DNA of 64,000 nucleotides. It comes from Methylocystis sp. ATCC 49242 (GTDB lineage: Bacteria; Pseudomonadota; Alphaproteobacteria; Rhizobiales; Beijerinckiaceae). Of the stretch, positions 18,388-26,505 are shown in pieces (positions within the stretch are counted from its first letter, which is position 1; the number at the start of each line of letters is the position of its first letter). A program made the translations under genes and the position numbers. Where the stretch lies: NCBI RefSeq assembly GCF_000188155.2, contig NZ_KE124774.1:656736-720735 (forward strand), written 5' to 3'. The notes beneath the pieces were generated by a model. The model was not told where the DNA came from. It saw only the letters and a list, made by a program, of their open reading frames with translations, and did not search any database.

Positions 18388-19230
18388 TCAGTTCGTCGTG
18401 TCGGCGCCTCCTTTGTCGATTGCGGGCGCGTCGGGGAGATCGCGGTTTCGCCGTTGCACTTTCTTTGCGGTCGAGAGCCGATAGCTCTCGCCGTTCATTT
18501 CCAGAATGTGGACATGATGGGTGAGCCGGTCGAGCAATGCGCCGGTGAGACGCTCGGAGCCAAACACCGACGTCCATTCATCAAAGGGCAGATTGCTGGT
18601 CACCAGCGTCGCACCGCGTTCATAGCGCTGGCTGAAGACCTCGAAGAGCAGCTCTGAGCCGACCGCCGTGAACGGCGCATAGCCCAGTTCGTCGACGATC
18701 AGCAGTTTGACGGTGTTGAGATGCTTTTGCAGCGCGCGCAGGCGGCGCTCGTCGCGAGCCTCCATCAGTTCGTGCACAAGAGCCGCGGCGGTCGTGAACG
18801 CGACGCTGAACCCCTTCTGGCAGGCGGCGAGCCCCAGGGCGAGCGCGACGTGGGTCTTCCCCGTTCCGCTTGGCCCAAGGGCGATGCAGTTCTGTCGCTT
18901 CTCGATCCATTCGCACCGCGCCAGCTCCAGCACGAGCGGCTTGTTGAGTGAAGGCTGGGCGGTAAAGTCAAATGTGTCGAGGCTTTTGACCTGCGTAAAG
19001 CGCGCCAGCCGGATGCGGCGCTCGACATTGCGCCGCTCGCGATCAATGCGCTCCAGTTCGCACAGGCGTAGCAGATAGCGCGGGTAATCGGCGCGGTCCT
19101 GCGCCGACTCCAGCGCCACCTTCTCATATTCGCGCGCGAAGGTGGGAAGCTTCAGCGCCTTGAGATGATTACCCAGCAGCACCTGCGGCGCGACGATCGT
19201 CTGCGAACCTGGCTCATGCGAGGTGGTCAT
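18388..19230 (-). CDS. istB: IstB AAA+ transposition helper ATPase
   Basis: This is a 280-residue protein. The Walker A motif GPSGTGKT is at residues 119-126, Walker B is LLIVDELGY near 183, and sensor-1-like TSNLPFDEW follows. The N-terminal part has the IstB helical domain. It is the DnaA/DnaC-like regulator that, with IstA, selects IS21 targets. The start overlaps the istA stop by four bases (ATGA), the standard coupling in this family. It looks intact. Confidence 0.95.
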   Translation of the reverse strand: MTTSHEPGSQTIVAPQVLLGNHLKALKLPTFAREYEKVALESAQDRADYPRYLLRLCELERIDRERRNVERRIRLARFTQVKSLDTFDFTAQPSLNKPLVLELARCEWIEKRQNCIALGPSGTGKTHVALALGLAACQKGFSVAFTTAAALVHELMEARDERRLRALQKHLNTVKLLIVDELGYAPFTAVGSELLFEVFSQRYERGATLVTSNLPFDEWTSVFGSERLTGALLDRLTHHVHILEMNGESYRLSTAKKVQRRNRDLPDAPAIDKGGADTTN

Positions 19231-20783
19231 GCCGGACCTCCCGCGGTCGTCTCCATGACGCCCGCGATGACGCTCGCGCCGGCGACGAGCCCGAGATAGG
19301 CGCGCGGATCCGTCGCGCCGACCGTAGCCGCCGGCAGGTAGGGGTAGAATGTCAGATCGAGCCGCGCGGGCCGGTTCTCCAGCCTGGCCAGCAGCAGCAT
19401 CTTCACTGCGTCAAAGCTGATCGCGCCAAGACGCAGCGCCTCCGCGACCGCCTGTTCGACCTGATGCTGATGAAAGTCCTCCATCAGCCGCAGCACTTGG
19501 ATGAACTCGCGGCGCCCGCTATTCCCCATGCGCGCCTCCATCAGCCGCCGCAGACGATGCACGCAGTCGGCAAGCCGCCAGTCGTCGAGCGGCGCGGCCT
19601 GATCGAGCGCGCGGCTCTTGTGTTCGAGTAGGGCGAGATAATGCAGCGGGTTGTAGATGAACTCGGCCTTGCCGTAGCTGCGCGCATGCACGGCGATGGT
19701 CTCCCCGCCGCAGACAATCTCGACCCGATCGACATAGCCCTTGGCCAGCACCTCCCGATGGCCGAAGCGCGTCGGGACCGAGTAATCGTTGTTGCGGTAG
19801 CGCACCAGCGCCATCGACGACACGCGCGTCGCGACCTTGTGACAGGCGTCATAGGGAGCCGGCGGCGCCGGCAGGAATGCCGCCATATCCGCCTGCATGC
19901 GTTCGCCGATCGGCGTCGACTGGCCGCGCAGGATCGCCCGCCGTCGTTTCGTGCAGGCGTCCAGGAACCTCGCGTTCAGCGCCTCGAAACTCTCCGCCAC
20001 GGGCAGTGGCGTCATGAAGTTGCGCCGGACATAGCCGACAAGCCCCTCGACCTTGCCCTTGTCATTCCCCTTGCCGGGCCGGCCAAAGCGATCAGCAAAA
20101 AGGTAATGGCTCTGGAGTTCCGCAAACATTTGCGAACGCAGACGCTCTCCACCCTTCACGATCCTGGCGACCGCGAGACGCGTATTGTCGTAAAGAATGG
20201 ACTGGGGGACGCCGCCAAAGAAGGCGAAGGCCGCGACATGGCCGTCGCAGAAGGCTTCCGCCGTCTCCGCCGGATAGGCCTTGACGAAGCAGCCGTCCGA
20301 ATGCGGCAGGTCCATGCAAAAATAATGAAAGCGGACCTTCCTGCCGGCGATATAGGCGTCCGCCTCGCCAAAATCCGCCTGCGCATTCCCCGGTCGATGG
20401 CTGAGTGGAATAAACATCTCGCGCGACCGCAACTGCGCCTGCGCGACATATTCCCGGACGATCGTGTAACCGCCGGAAAACCCTTCTTCGTCCCGCAGCC
20501 GTTCGAATATCCGCTGTGCCGTATGACGCTGCTTGGCGTGAACAAGCCGATCATCCGCCAGGACCTTGTCGATCCAGGCCATATACGGCCCCAGCTTCTT
20601 CGAGATCGGCCGCTCCCGACGCCGATACCCCGGCGGAACCGAATATTGAAGCATCTTCGTGATCGTATTGCGGTGCACGCCGAAGCGCCTGGCCGCTTCC
20701 CGCCGGCTCAGCCCTTCCGCCATCACCGCGCGTCTCACCCGGGCATAGAGTTCCACTGTGAAACATCCTTTCGGCCTCTCCAT
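19227..20783 (-). CDS. istA: IstA transposase of IS21 copy C (start codon shifted)
   Basis: It is about 518 residues from the ATG at 20783 (MERPKGCFTVELYAR). It has the helix-turn-helix SRREAARRFGVHRNTITKML, the rve core with QADFGEADAYI and SILYDNTRLAV, and a C-terminal DNA-binding region ending ETTAGGPA. In copies A and B the protein begins ATG-TTC-ACA; here the same spot reads ATGTTTCAC. One extra T puts the usual ATG (20766) out of frame and leaves the upstream ATG at 20783, or a GTG four codons into the normal protein, as possible starts. Translation may thus be altered although the body is intact. Confidence 0.85.
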   Translation of the reverse strand: MERPKGCFTVELYARVRRAVMAEGLSRREAARRFGVHRNTITKMLQYSVPPGYRRRERPISKKLGPYMAWIDKVLADDRLVHAKQRHTAQRIFERLRDEEGFSGGYTIVREYVAQAQLRSREMFIPLSHRPGNAQADFGEADAYIAGRKVRFHYFCMDLPHSDGCFVKAYPAETAEAFCDGHVAAFAFFGGVPQSILYDNTRLAVARIVKGGERLRSQMFAELQSHYLFADRFGRPGKGNDKGKVEGLVGYVRRNFMTPLPVAESFEALNARFLDACTKRRRAILRGQSTPIGERMQADMAAFLPAPPAPYDACHKVATRVSSMALVRYRNNDYSVPTRFGHREVLAKGYVDRVEIVCGGETIAVHARSYGKAEFIYNPLHYLALLEHKSRALDQAAPLDDWRLADCVHRLRRLMEARMGNSGRREFIQVLRLMEDFHQHQVEQAVAEALRLGAISFDAVKMLLLARLENRPARLDLTFYPYLPAATVGATDPRAYLGLVAGASVIAGVMETTAGGPA

Positions 20784-20893
20784 GCCAGTCGATGACATCG
20801 AGTTCGGCCTATCAGGACCGGTACACTTTTGCGCCGCCGTCAAAGCAGCCCCCAAAGCCGCTTCAGTGGTACACTTTGCCGCCGCTGTTCATA

Positions 20894-21110
20894 CGGAGAC
20901 GTCCATGCCGCCATATTTGGCCTTCCAGTTGTAAAGCGTCGTCTCCGACACAGCATATTTGCGAGCCAGATCCGCCGCCTTCGCGCCCGCCTCGTGCTCC
21001 CGCAAAATCCCGATGATCTGCTCTTCCGTGAACCGCTTCTTCTTCATCTCGTCCGTCCCGATATGGCCGGACTCTAATCGCATCTGGTCGAGTTTCTCAG
21101 GGGCAGGTCA
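20894..21110 (-). pseudogene. IS3-family (IS407-like) orfA, 5' fragment
   Basis: The sequence is identical in protein to the start of orfA of the IS3 copy at 31893-33161 (MKKKRFTEEQIIGILREHEA...WKAKYGGMDVS). It also has the same outer terminal repeat ending CAGGGGCAGGTCA-like at 21110. It is cut after GGMDVS by the end of IS21 copy C. The element inserted into an IS630 transposase gene and was then itself truncated. Confidence 0.85.
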
Positions 21111-21207
21111 CCACGCCAAAGCGCAAAGCCACGGCGCGGCAACTCTCGCCAGCCAAAACCGACGCAACCACACGCTCTCGAAGATCATTGGAGAGAGGTC
21201 GAACCAT
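21111..21207 (-). pseudogene. IS630-family transposase, N-terminal fragment
   Basis: From an ATG at 21207 the minus strand reads MVRPLSNDLRERVV, then AGESCRAVALRFGVV. This is the typical N-terminal helix-turn-helix of a small IS630 transposase. It is cut after about 32 codons by the terminal repeat of the IS3 fragment. The flank 21208-21296 probably is the rest of this IS end. Confidence 0.75.
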
Positions 21208-21300
21208 TGGATGCTGGCCTCCGCCCAGCCAGCATCTTGAATCACACTCCTGCTAAAACAGGAATCCCTCCCGATTCAGAAATACAGGGAAATGCTCTAG

Positions 21301-22163
21301 AGGGTGTTATGCACCTTGGATCATGAAATCTGCTGCGCGCTTGAGCATGAGACATGCGAAGGCGACGACGTGGAGTCCTGCGAGGGTCTGAGCATAGCGC
21401 TCGTAGTCTTTGACGAGCCGCCTGCATCGCGTCGCCCAGGCGAATGAACGCTCGACCACCCATCGCTTGGGCAACAGCACGAAGCCCTTCTTCGCTTCGG
21501 CAAGTTTGACGACGCACAGTTCGGCGCCTTGCGCCTTCGCCGCCTCGGACGCCTTTTCGCCGGTGTAGCCCTGATCGACATAAACGAGTTCGACGCTTTC
21601 GCCTGTCACATCCTGCACGGCTGCGATGAGCTTGCCGACCTCGGCGCGGTCATCGACATTCGCCGGCGTGACATGCAACGCCAGCAAATGGCCCAATGTG
21701 TCGACTGCCATGTGCAGCTTCGAGCCGCGCTTTCGCTTCGCGCCGTCATAGCCCGCTCGTGGGCCGCTCTCAGGGGTCGAGCGCAAGGTGCGGCTGTCGA
21801 TGATCGCCGCCGTCGGCTCCGCCGCCCGCCCGGAAGCGACGCGCAACTGGGCGCGCAGATCCTGCGCAAGCGCCTCGAACACGCCCGCCGACAGCCAGCG
21901 CTGCGATTGCTGATACACGGCGAACCATGGCGGCAGATCGTTGGGCATGGCGCGCCAGGCGATGCCGTAGCGCAGCACGTAACGCAGGCCGTTGAACAGC
22001 TCGCGCAGCGAATGTTGACGCTGCGGCGCGCCTTCGTCCATGAGCGTCAGATAAGGCGCAACCAGCGACCATTCTTCGTCGCTGACGTCAGACGGATAAG
22101 GTTTGCGAATCGGAGACATCCGATTCTACTAAGACAATCAATCACCAAAGTACATAACACCCT
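21301..22163 (-). mobile_element. IS5-family element with CTAG target duplication
   Basis: The terminal inverted repeats are AGGGTGTTATG at 21301 and its complement ending at 22163. The flanks are CTAG at 21297-21300 and CTAG at 22164-22167, a 4-bp target duplication typical of the IS427 group of IS5. The element is complete and the duplication is perfect, so insertion is recent. It landed between two IS630-type sequences. Confidence 0.9.
21307..22119 (-). CDS. IS5-family DDE transposase
   Basis: This 270-residue protein has an N-terminal DUF4096-like domain (YPSDVSDEEWSLVAPYL, LFNGLRYVLRYGIAWRAMP). The DDE core has IIDSRTLRS (first Asp), VDQGYTGE (second Asp) and WVVERSFAW (Glu). Its length is normal for single-frame IS5 transposases and no lesion is visible. 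It fills almost the whole element between the inverted repeats. Confidence 0.93.
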   Translation of the reverse strand: MSPIRKPYPSDVSDEEWSLVAPYLTLMDEGAPQRQHSLRELFNGLRYVLRYGIAWRAMPNDLPPWFAVYQQSQRWLSAGVFEALAQDLRAQLRVASGRAAEPTAAIIDSRTLRSTPESGPRAGYDGAKRKRGSKLHMAVDTLGHLLALHVTPANVDDRAEVGKLIAAVQDVTGESVELVYVDQGYTGEKASEAAKAQGAELCVVKLAEAKKGFVLLPKRWVVERSFAWATRCRRLVKDYERYAQTLAGLHVVAFACLMLKRAADFMIQGA

Positions 22164-23282
22164 CTAGTCACGTGAATCTGAAGTTCGCAGCATAAGGGTC
22201 GTCTCCGTCTTCTGGCAGAAGCGTTTGACGGAGGCGAGGATTTCGTCGGCGGATTTGGTCCAACGATACGGCTTCGGGTCTTCGTTGTGTCGCTCGATGA
22301 ATGCGAGGATGTCCGCTTCGAGCTGCTTCGTTGAGGTATGGACGCCGCGACGGATCTGTTTGCGGGTGAGTTCAGCAAACCAGCGCTCGACTTGGTTTAT
22401 CCATGACGCGGAGGTCGGCGTGAAGTGCACATGATAGTGAGGCCGTCTCGCCAGCCAGTTTTTTACCAGAGCCGTTTTGTGAGTGGCGTAGTTGTCCATG
22501 ATAATATGGATATCGAGGCCCTCCGGAACACGCGCATCGATTTGCTTGAGGAAGTCCAGGAACTCCGCGGCTCGGTGGCGCTTGTAACATTTGCCGATCA
22601 CAAAGCCCGAAGCGATATCCAGAGCCGCGAAAAGCGACATTGTGCCATGGCACACGTAAGAATGGGTCCGGCGCTCTGGAATGCCCGGCATCATCGGCAG
22701 GACCGGTTGCTCTCGATCAAGAGCCTGTATCTGGCTCTTTTCGTCGACGCTCAGCACCAGCGCCCGAGTTGGCGGCGATAGATAAAGCCCGACGATGTCG
22801 CGCACCTTGTCAACGAACAGCGGGTCGCTTGAAAGCTTGAATGTCTCGGTGCGATGCGGCTGCAAGCCAAAGGCGTTCCAGATCCTTCGGATCGTCGTAT
22901 GCGAAAAGCCTGTCTGCGTCGCCATCGACCGGATCGACCAATGCGTGGCGTCCTTTGGCGTAGACCGTAGCGTGCGCTCAATGACGGCAGCAACCTGGTC
23001 ATCGTCGATCGTCCGGGGCCGGCCAGGGCGCGCTTCATCCAGTAGCCCTTCAATTCGGTCCTTCAGAAAGCGTCGCCGCCATTTGCCTACCGTGGGCTCA
23101 TGCATCCCCAACTCAATCGCAACGGTTTTGCTGCGCACTCCGTCCGCGCATCGCAGGATGACGCGGCAGCGTTCGGAAAAAGACCGTCCAACTCGATGCC
23201 GGCGAACCTGCCGTTCAAGGTAGGCGCGTTCTTCCGGACTCAGTATCAAGGGAGCAATCGGACGTCCCGTCGCATTGGCCAT
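22164..23282 (-). CDS. IS630-family transposase
   Basis: This 372-residue transposase starts at 23282 (MANATGRPIAPLILSPEERA). The N-terminal helix-turn-helix is AIELGMHEPTVGKWRRRFL, and a linker carries the GRPRTI motif. The DDE core has VDEKSQIQAL (Asp), HIIMDNYATHK (Asp) and ASWINQVERWFAEL (Glu). All three catalytic residues are present. Its stop codon lies in the CTAG duplicated by the adjacent IS5 insertion. The frame is open further upstream, but the chosen start follows the family N-terminus. The element's termini were not resolved. Confidence 0.9.
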   Translation of the reverse strand: MANATGRPIAPLILSPEERAYLERQVRRHRVGRSFSERCRVILRCADGVRSKTVAIELGMHEPTVGKWRRRFLKDRIEGLLDEARPGRPRTIDDDQVAAVIERTLRSTPKDATHWSIRSMATQTGFSHTTIRRIWNAFGLQPHRTETFKLSSDPLFVDKVRDIVGLYLSPPTRALVLSVDEKSQIQALDREQPVLPMMPGIPERRTHSYVCHGTMSLFAALDIASGFVIGKCYKRHRAAEFLDFLKQIDARVPEGLDIHIIMDNYATHKTALVKNWLARRPHYHVHFTPTSASWINQVERWFAELTRKQIRRGVHTSTKQLEADILAFIERHNEDPKPYRWTKSADEILASVKRFCQKTETTLMLRTSDSRD

Positions 23283-23625
23283 AAACTCGCTCCCACTCCC
23301 AGCTGGGGAGAGGATATAATGAATCGAACTTCGGTTCCAGATGACAAGCATCGCGCTGGCAGCCGCAAAGAGTGCCGTGAGTGGCCGTCGATGTCGATCT
23401 TATAGCCGCTCTGAATGAGTTGGACGTCAGCTCGAAATGCATTCTTCACCGTGCGGAATCGTGTCGGATCGTCGACCATTGTGTTGAAGTGCTTTCGACG
23501 TTTTGGCCTCTGTTCGAAAGCAGGCATGACCGCGTAGTGAGATCCCGCTTTTGGCGCGTCGACCGCTTCTCGCCAGTCAGCGCGTCTCATGCATTGAATG
23601 TTCCTATGTGTGGGGAAGCAGGCTC
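23283..23625. other. Junction between IS630 and module 2, with a possible truncated gene
   Basis: A minus-strand frame opens at 23590 (MRRADWREAVDAPKAGSHYA), 35 bases after the peptide-binding protein's stop and with AGGAA upstream. It runs into the IS630 start region. It could be the 5' end of a third operon gene cut by the insertion, but I recognise no family. Otherwise the stretch shows nothing. Confidence 0.35.
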
Positions 23626-25500
23626 CTAGTCGTTACGAATTTCTTCGCTTTTCCACCACCACTGCTCGAGCGTGAAACCGAACGGATACATCGGGTAATG
23701 CGGAAGATATGACGGCCGCTCGAGTGTAGCGCTATGAGCGGTCCAAATTTCGTCGACAAAAAACAGCGGAACGAAATAAAAGCCCGAGAGCAACGCCCGA
23801 TCAAGCGCGCGCGCCGCATCGACATGCTCTTCCGGCGTCTTTGAACCAATGAGCGCCTCGATCAGCGCGTCCAATGCGAGCGATGAGGCGCCAGCGAGAT
23901 TGGTTCCTTTTTGGTTGTCTAGGCTCGCGGAACTCCATCTTCCTGCCTGCTCGGCTCCTGGAACGGCGGAGGGGAGCCATTGGCCAATCATCATGTCATA
24001 TTCGAACTTCCGCCGACGTTGCTGATACTGCGTCTCGTCATATAGTCTGGGCTGCGCGTTGATTCCGATGCGCTTCAGTGACGCCGAAAAATTCAAGGCA
24101 AGCCGCTCTTCGTCGCGATCGCGGATCATGATCTCGAATGCGACCGGCCGACCGTCCTTCTCCAACCCCTTGTCGGTCAGCTTGTACCCGGACTGCGAGA
24201 CAAGCCGGATGGCCCGCCTCGCGATTTCGCGATCACGTCCGCTGCCGTCATGAATGGTGGGGCGCCAGCTACCGTCTAGCGCATCCTGTCGAACCGTGTC
24301 GGGGAAGCGCGCGAGTAGCGCGCGTTCTCCCTCGCTGGCGGGGCGGCCGAATGAAGAAAAGGGTGACCCTTCGAAATAGCTTGTCGTCCTCTTGTAGAGG
24401 CCGCCATAGAAATTGGCGTTGACCCATTCGAAATCGAACATCATCGCCATGGCTTCACGCAGCGCGACGTCTTCGAAAAGCTTGTTACGGAGATTAAAGA
24501 CGAAGCCGGACATGCCGACCGGCCGTCCCGGGCGCAGCGTATCCTTGACAATCCTTCCGTCTCGCTTGGCGGGAAAATCGTATGCCGTTAGCCAGCGCGC
24601 GGCGCTCGATTCTTCGCGATAGTCGATGAGCCCGCCCTTCAATGCTTCAAACAGAGCGCCGCCGTCCCGATACCATGAGACGTCGATCTCATCGAAATTA
24701 TAGAGTCCGCGTTGGCTCGGGATATCCTTTGCCCAGTAGTCTGAATCTCGCGCGAGAACCAGCCGCTCGCCAGCTTTCGCTTCCTTGACAAGGTAAGGGC
24801 CGGATCCGACTGGAATATCCATTCGAACATCGTCGAAATGCGCGCTGTCGACCGCTGTCTTCGAGAGGATTGGCATCGCCGCCAGCAGCAGCGGCAATTC
24901 GCGGTCTGCGCCTTTGCCCAAATCAAAGCGGACCGTATGGGTGTCGGCTGCTTCGCTTCTTGTCACGCGCGAGAAGGCGTCGCGTTGGCCGGGGCGGCCT
25001 TTCGCCTTCAGGAGCTCGAAGGAGAACAAAACGTCTTCCGCAGTAATTGGCCTGCGGTCGGAAAAGCGCGCGCGTGGATCGAGGCGAAAAATGACGTATT
25101 CTCGCTCGGGTCCGAGTTCCACCGACTGTGCAATGAGCGCATACATGCTATAGGGCTCATCCTGCGAGCGAGCCATCAGGCTTTGATAGACATTTCCGAT
25201 GAGAAGCTGCGGCGCTGCGGCGAATTTGAAATTGAACGGATTGAGGCTCTCGTATCCACCCGCCATTCCGAGCCGCAATTTTCCCCCTTTTGGCGCGCTC
25301 GGATTGGCGTAAGGGAGATGATCGAAACTATGGGGAAGCGCAGGTTCTCCATACAGGGCGAGCCCATGCTTCGCCGCTTCGGCGCCGGAGGTCTGCGCAA
25401 AAAGCGCGATGAGACAAGTGACGACGAGCGCAAAGGCGGCCGGCGGCCATTTGGAAGGAAGCGCAAGCAAGGCGCCCTTTGGATGACCGCGATGACGCAT
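23626..25500 (-). CDS. YejA-like peptide-binding periplasmic protein (SBP family 5)
   Basis: This 624-residue protein has a basic N-terminus and a signal peptide (FALVVTCLIALFAQTSGAEA). The family 5 fold follows: HSFDHLPYANPSAPKGGKL, LNPFNFKF, ITAEDVLFSFELLKAKGRP, VGSGPYLV, SGFVFNLRNKLFEDVALREA. HSFDHLPYxNPxAPKGG is the N-terminal hallmark of YejA-type proteins. Those feed YejBEF ABC importers for oligopeptides such as microcin C and plant antimicrobial peptides. No permease or ATPase gene accompanies it here. The start has AAGGAAA 6 bases upstream. It lies 34 bp after the HMA-methyltransferase gene. The likely ligand is a peptide, possibly the metal-loaded cargo of the receptor upstream (inference). 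Confidence 0.88.
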   Translation of the reverse strand: MRHRGHPKGALLALPSKWPPAAFALVVTCLIALFAQTSGAEAAKHGLALYGEPALPHSFDHLPYANPSAPKGGKLRLGMAGGYESLNPFNFKFAAAPQLLIGNVYQSLMARSQDEPYSMYALIAQSVELGPEREYVIFRLDPRARFSDRRPITAEDVLFSFELLKAKGRPGQRDAFSRVTRSEAADTHTVRFDLGKGADRELPLLLAAMPILSKTAVDSAHFDDVRMDIPVGSGPYLVKEAKAGERLVLARDSDYWAKDIPSQRGLYNFDEIDVSWYRDGGALFEALKGGLIDYREESSAARWLTAYDFPAKRDGRIVKDTLRPGRPVGMSGFVFNLRNKLFEDVALREAMAMMFDFEWVNANFYGGLYKRTTSYFEGSPFSSFGRPASEGERALLARFPDTVRQDALDGSWRPTIHDGSGRDREIARRAIRLVSQSGYKLTDKGLEKDGRPVAFEIMIRDRDEERLALNFSASLKRIGINAQPRLYDETQYQQRRRKFEYDMMIGQWLPSAVPGAEQAGRWSSASLDNQKGTNLAGASSLALDALIEALIGSKTPEEHVDAARALDRALLSGFYFVPLFFVDEIWTAHSATLERPSYLPHYPMYPFGFTLEQWWWKSEEIRND

Positions 25501-25534
25501 GGCGTTTCCTTGTTAAAAGGCAGCTTTGCACAGC

Positions 25535-26440
25535 TTACGCTTTTGACCGACCGAACAGGGCGCGCCAACGGCGCGAAAGACATCCCTGCTGAGGGATGTC
25601 GTCGAGTTCCAGTAACTTCAAGCCGTCGACGGCGAGACTTTCGATTTCGCCGCGCGTCAGCGGCCGCCATGGCGTGGCCTGAGGCTCATTCGCTTCTCGC
25701 GCAGAGGAAATGACGAGCAGGCGCCCGTCGGGCGCGACCATCGACGCGAGCGCCTTTGCCGCGTCCGCCGTCGATTCGGGTCGAAGTGTCTGCAAAGTGT
25801 AGCATTCGTGCACGAGATCGAAAGCGCCGACCCATTCAGGCGGCGGCGCGAAAAGATTGGCGACGCGGTAGTCGACCGCAGTATGGGGGAAACGCTGCTT
25901 CGCCCATGCAACGGCGCGGCCAATATAGTCGAAAGCGCTGACGCGAGCCCCGGCGGTAGACAAAGCCTCCGCATTGTCGCCGAGCCCACAACCGACGTCG
26001 AGCGCGCGCTTGCCGCCAATATCCTGCTTGGACAGCCAATCCGTAAGCAGGGAGTTCGCAGAGAGCGTCGCCCAGGGAATATTGGCTGCGTCGTCGCCGG
26101 CAAGCTCATAGACCTTCGTAAACCATTGATCTCCTTTTGGGTCGCCAGGATCTCCGCCTGGCTGCATGCGCGGGTTGATCGCGTTCAGCCGCTCCCGAGC
26201 CATGGTTCGGCGCGCGAAAAAGTCGGCGTCGGTCTCCTGCACGACACGCGCCTTGTATCCGGCCTTGTCGATCGCGCAGAGAAGCGCATGCAAATCAGCA
26301 GGGGCGGGATCGATCGACACCTGCTTCGCGGGAAGATCGACGGAAACTCCCGCGTTGGACTTCAGGGCGTGCACGGCCTCGACGACATGCTGCGCGCATC
26401 CTTTGCAATGCATATTCTCTACGAACAGGACTATCGGCAT
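25535..26440 (-). CDS. HMA metal-binding domain fused to SAM-dependent methyltransferase
   Basis: This is a 301-residue fusion. Residues 1-68 are a heavy-metal-associated domain with the MxCxxC metal site (VENMHCKGCAQHV, Cys12 and Cys15), as in CopZ/Atx1 copper chaperones. Residues 105-295 are a class I methyltransferase of the TehB/UbiG type. Its SAM-binding motif I is ALDVGCGLGDN (148-156), its acidic loop is SAFDYIGRAV, and FDLVHECYTLQTL follows. The start at 26440 is chosen for the GGAG 6 bases before it; a frame four codons longer exists. No signal peptide is seen, so it acts in the cytosol. It sits between the receptor gene and the peptide-binding protein gene. It may methylate a metal, a metal-bound ligand or a protein; the substrate is unknown. 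Confidence 0.88.
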   Translation of the reverse strand: MPIVLFVENMHCKGCAQHVVEAVHALKSNAGVSVDLPAKQVSIDPAPADLHALLCAIDKAGYKARVVQETDADFFARRTMARERLNAINPRMQPGGDPGDPKGDQWFTKVYELAGDDAANIPWATLSANSLLTDWLSKQDIGGKRALDVGCGLGDNAEALSTAGARVSAFDYIGRAVAWAKQRFPHTAVDYRVANLFAPPPEWVGAFDLVHECYTLQTLRPESTADAAKALASMVAPDGRLLVISSAREANEPQATPWRPLTRGEIESLAVDGLKLLELDDIPQQGCLSRRWRALFGRSKA

Positions 26441-26505
26441 TATCCGCTCCATCTGCGCGTGGTCGAACGACCGCCCCGCAATAAGCGAGGCGGTTACGGC
26501 GACAA

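Larger units (their letters stand above)
18234..20893 (-). mobile_element. IS21-family element copy C, structurally complete (2.66 kb)
   Basis: Both ends are present as imperfect inverted repeats: TGTCAATGGCGGGGACAAAA at 18234 and the complement of TATGAACAGCGGCGGCAAAG at 20893. Each has a second internal AAGTGTACC-type repeat, as usual for IS21 termini. It carries istA and istB overlapping by ATGA. The flanks (end of copy B on the left, an IS3 fragment on the right) show no target duplication, so the locus was rearranged after insertion. Confidence 0.88.

Noticed and set aside
19641-20795. 384-codon frame antisense to istA of copy C
   Set aside because: Same shadow effect in GC-rich DNA; the opposite strand encodes a well-supported transposase.
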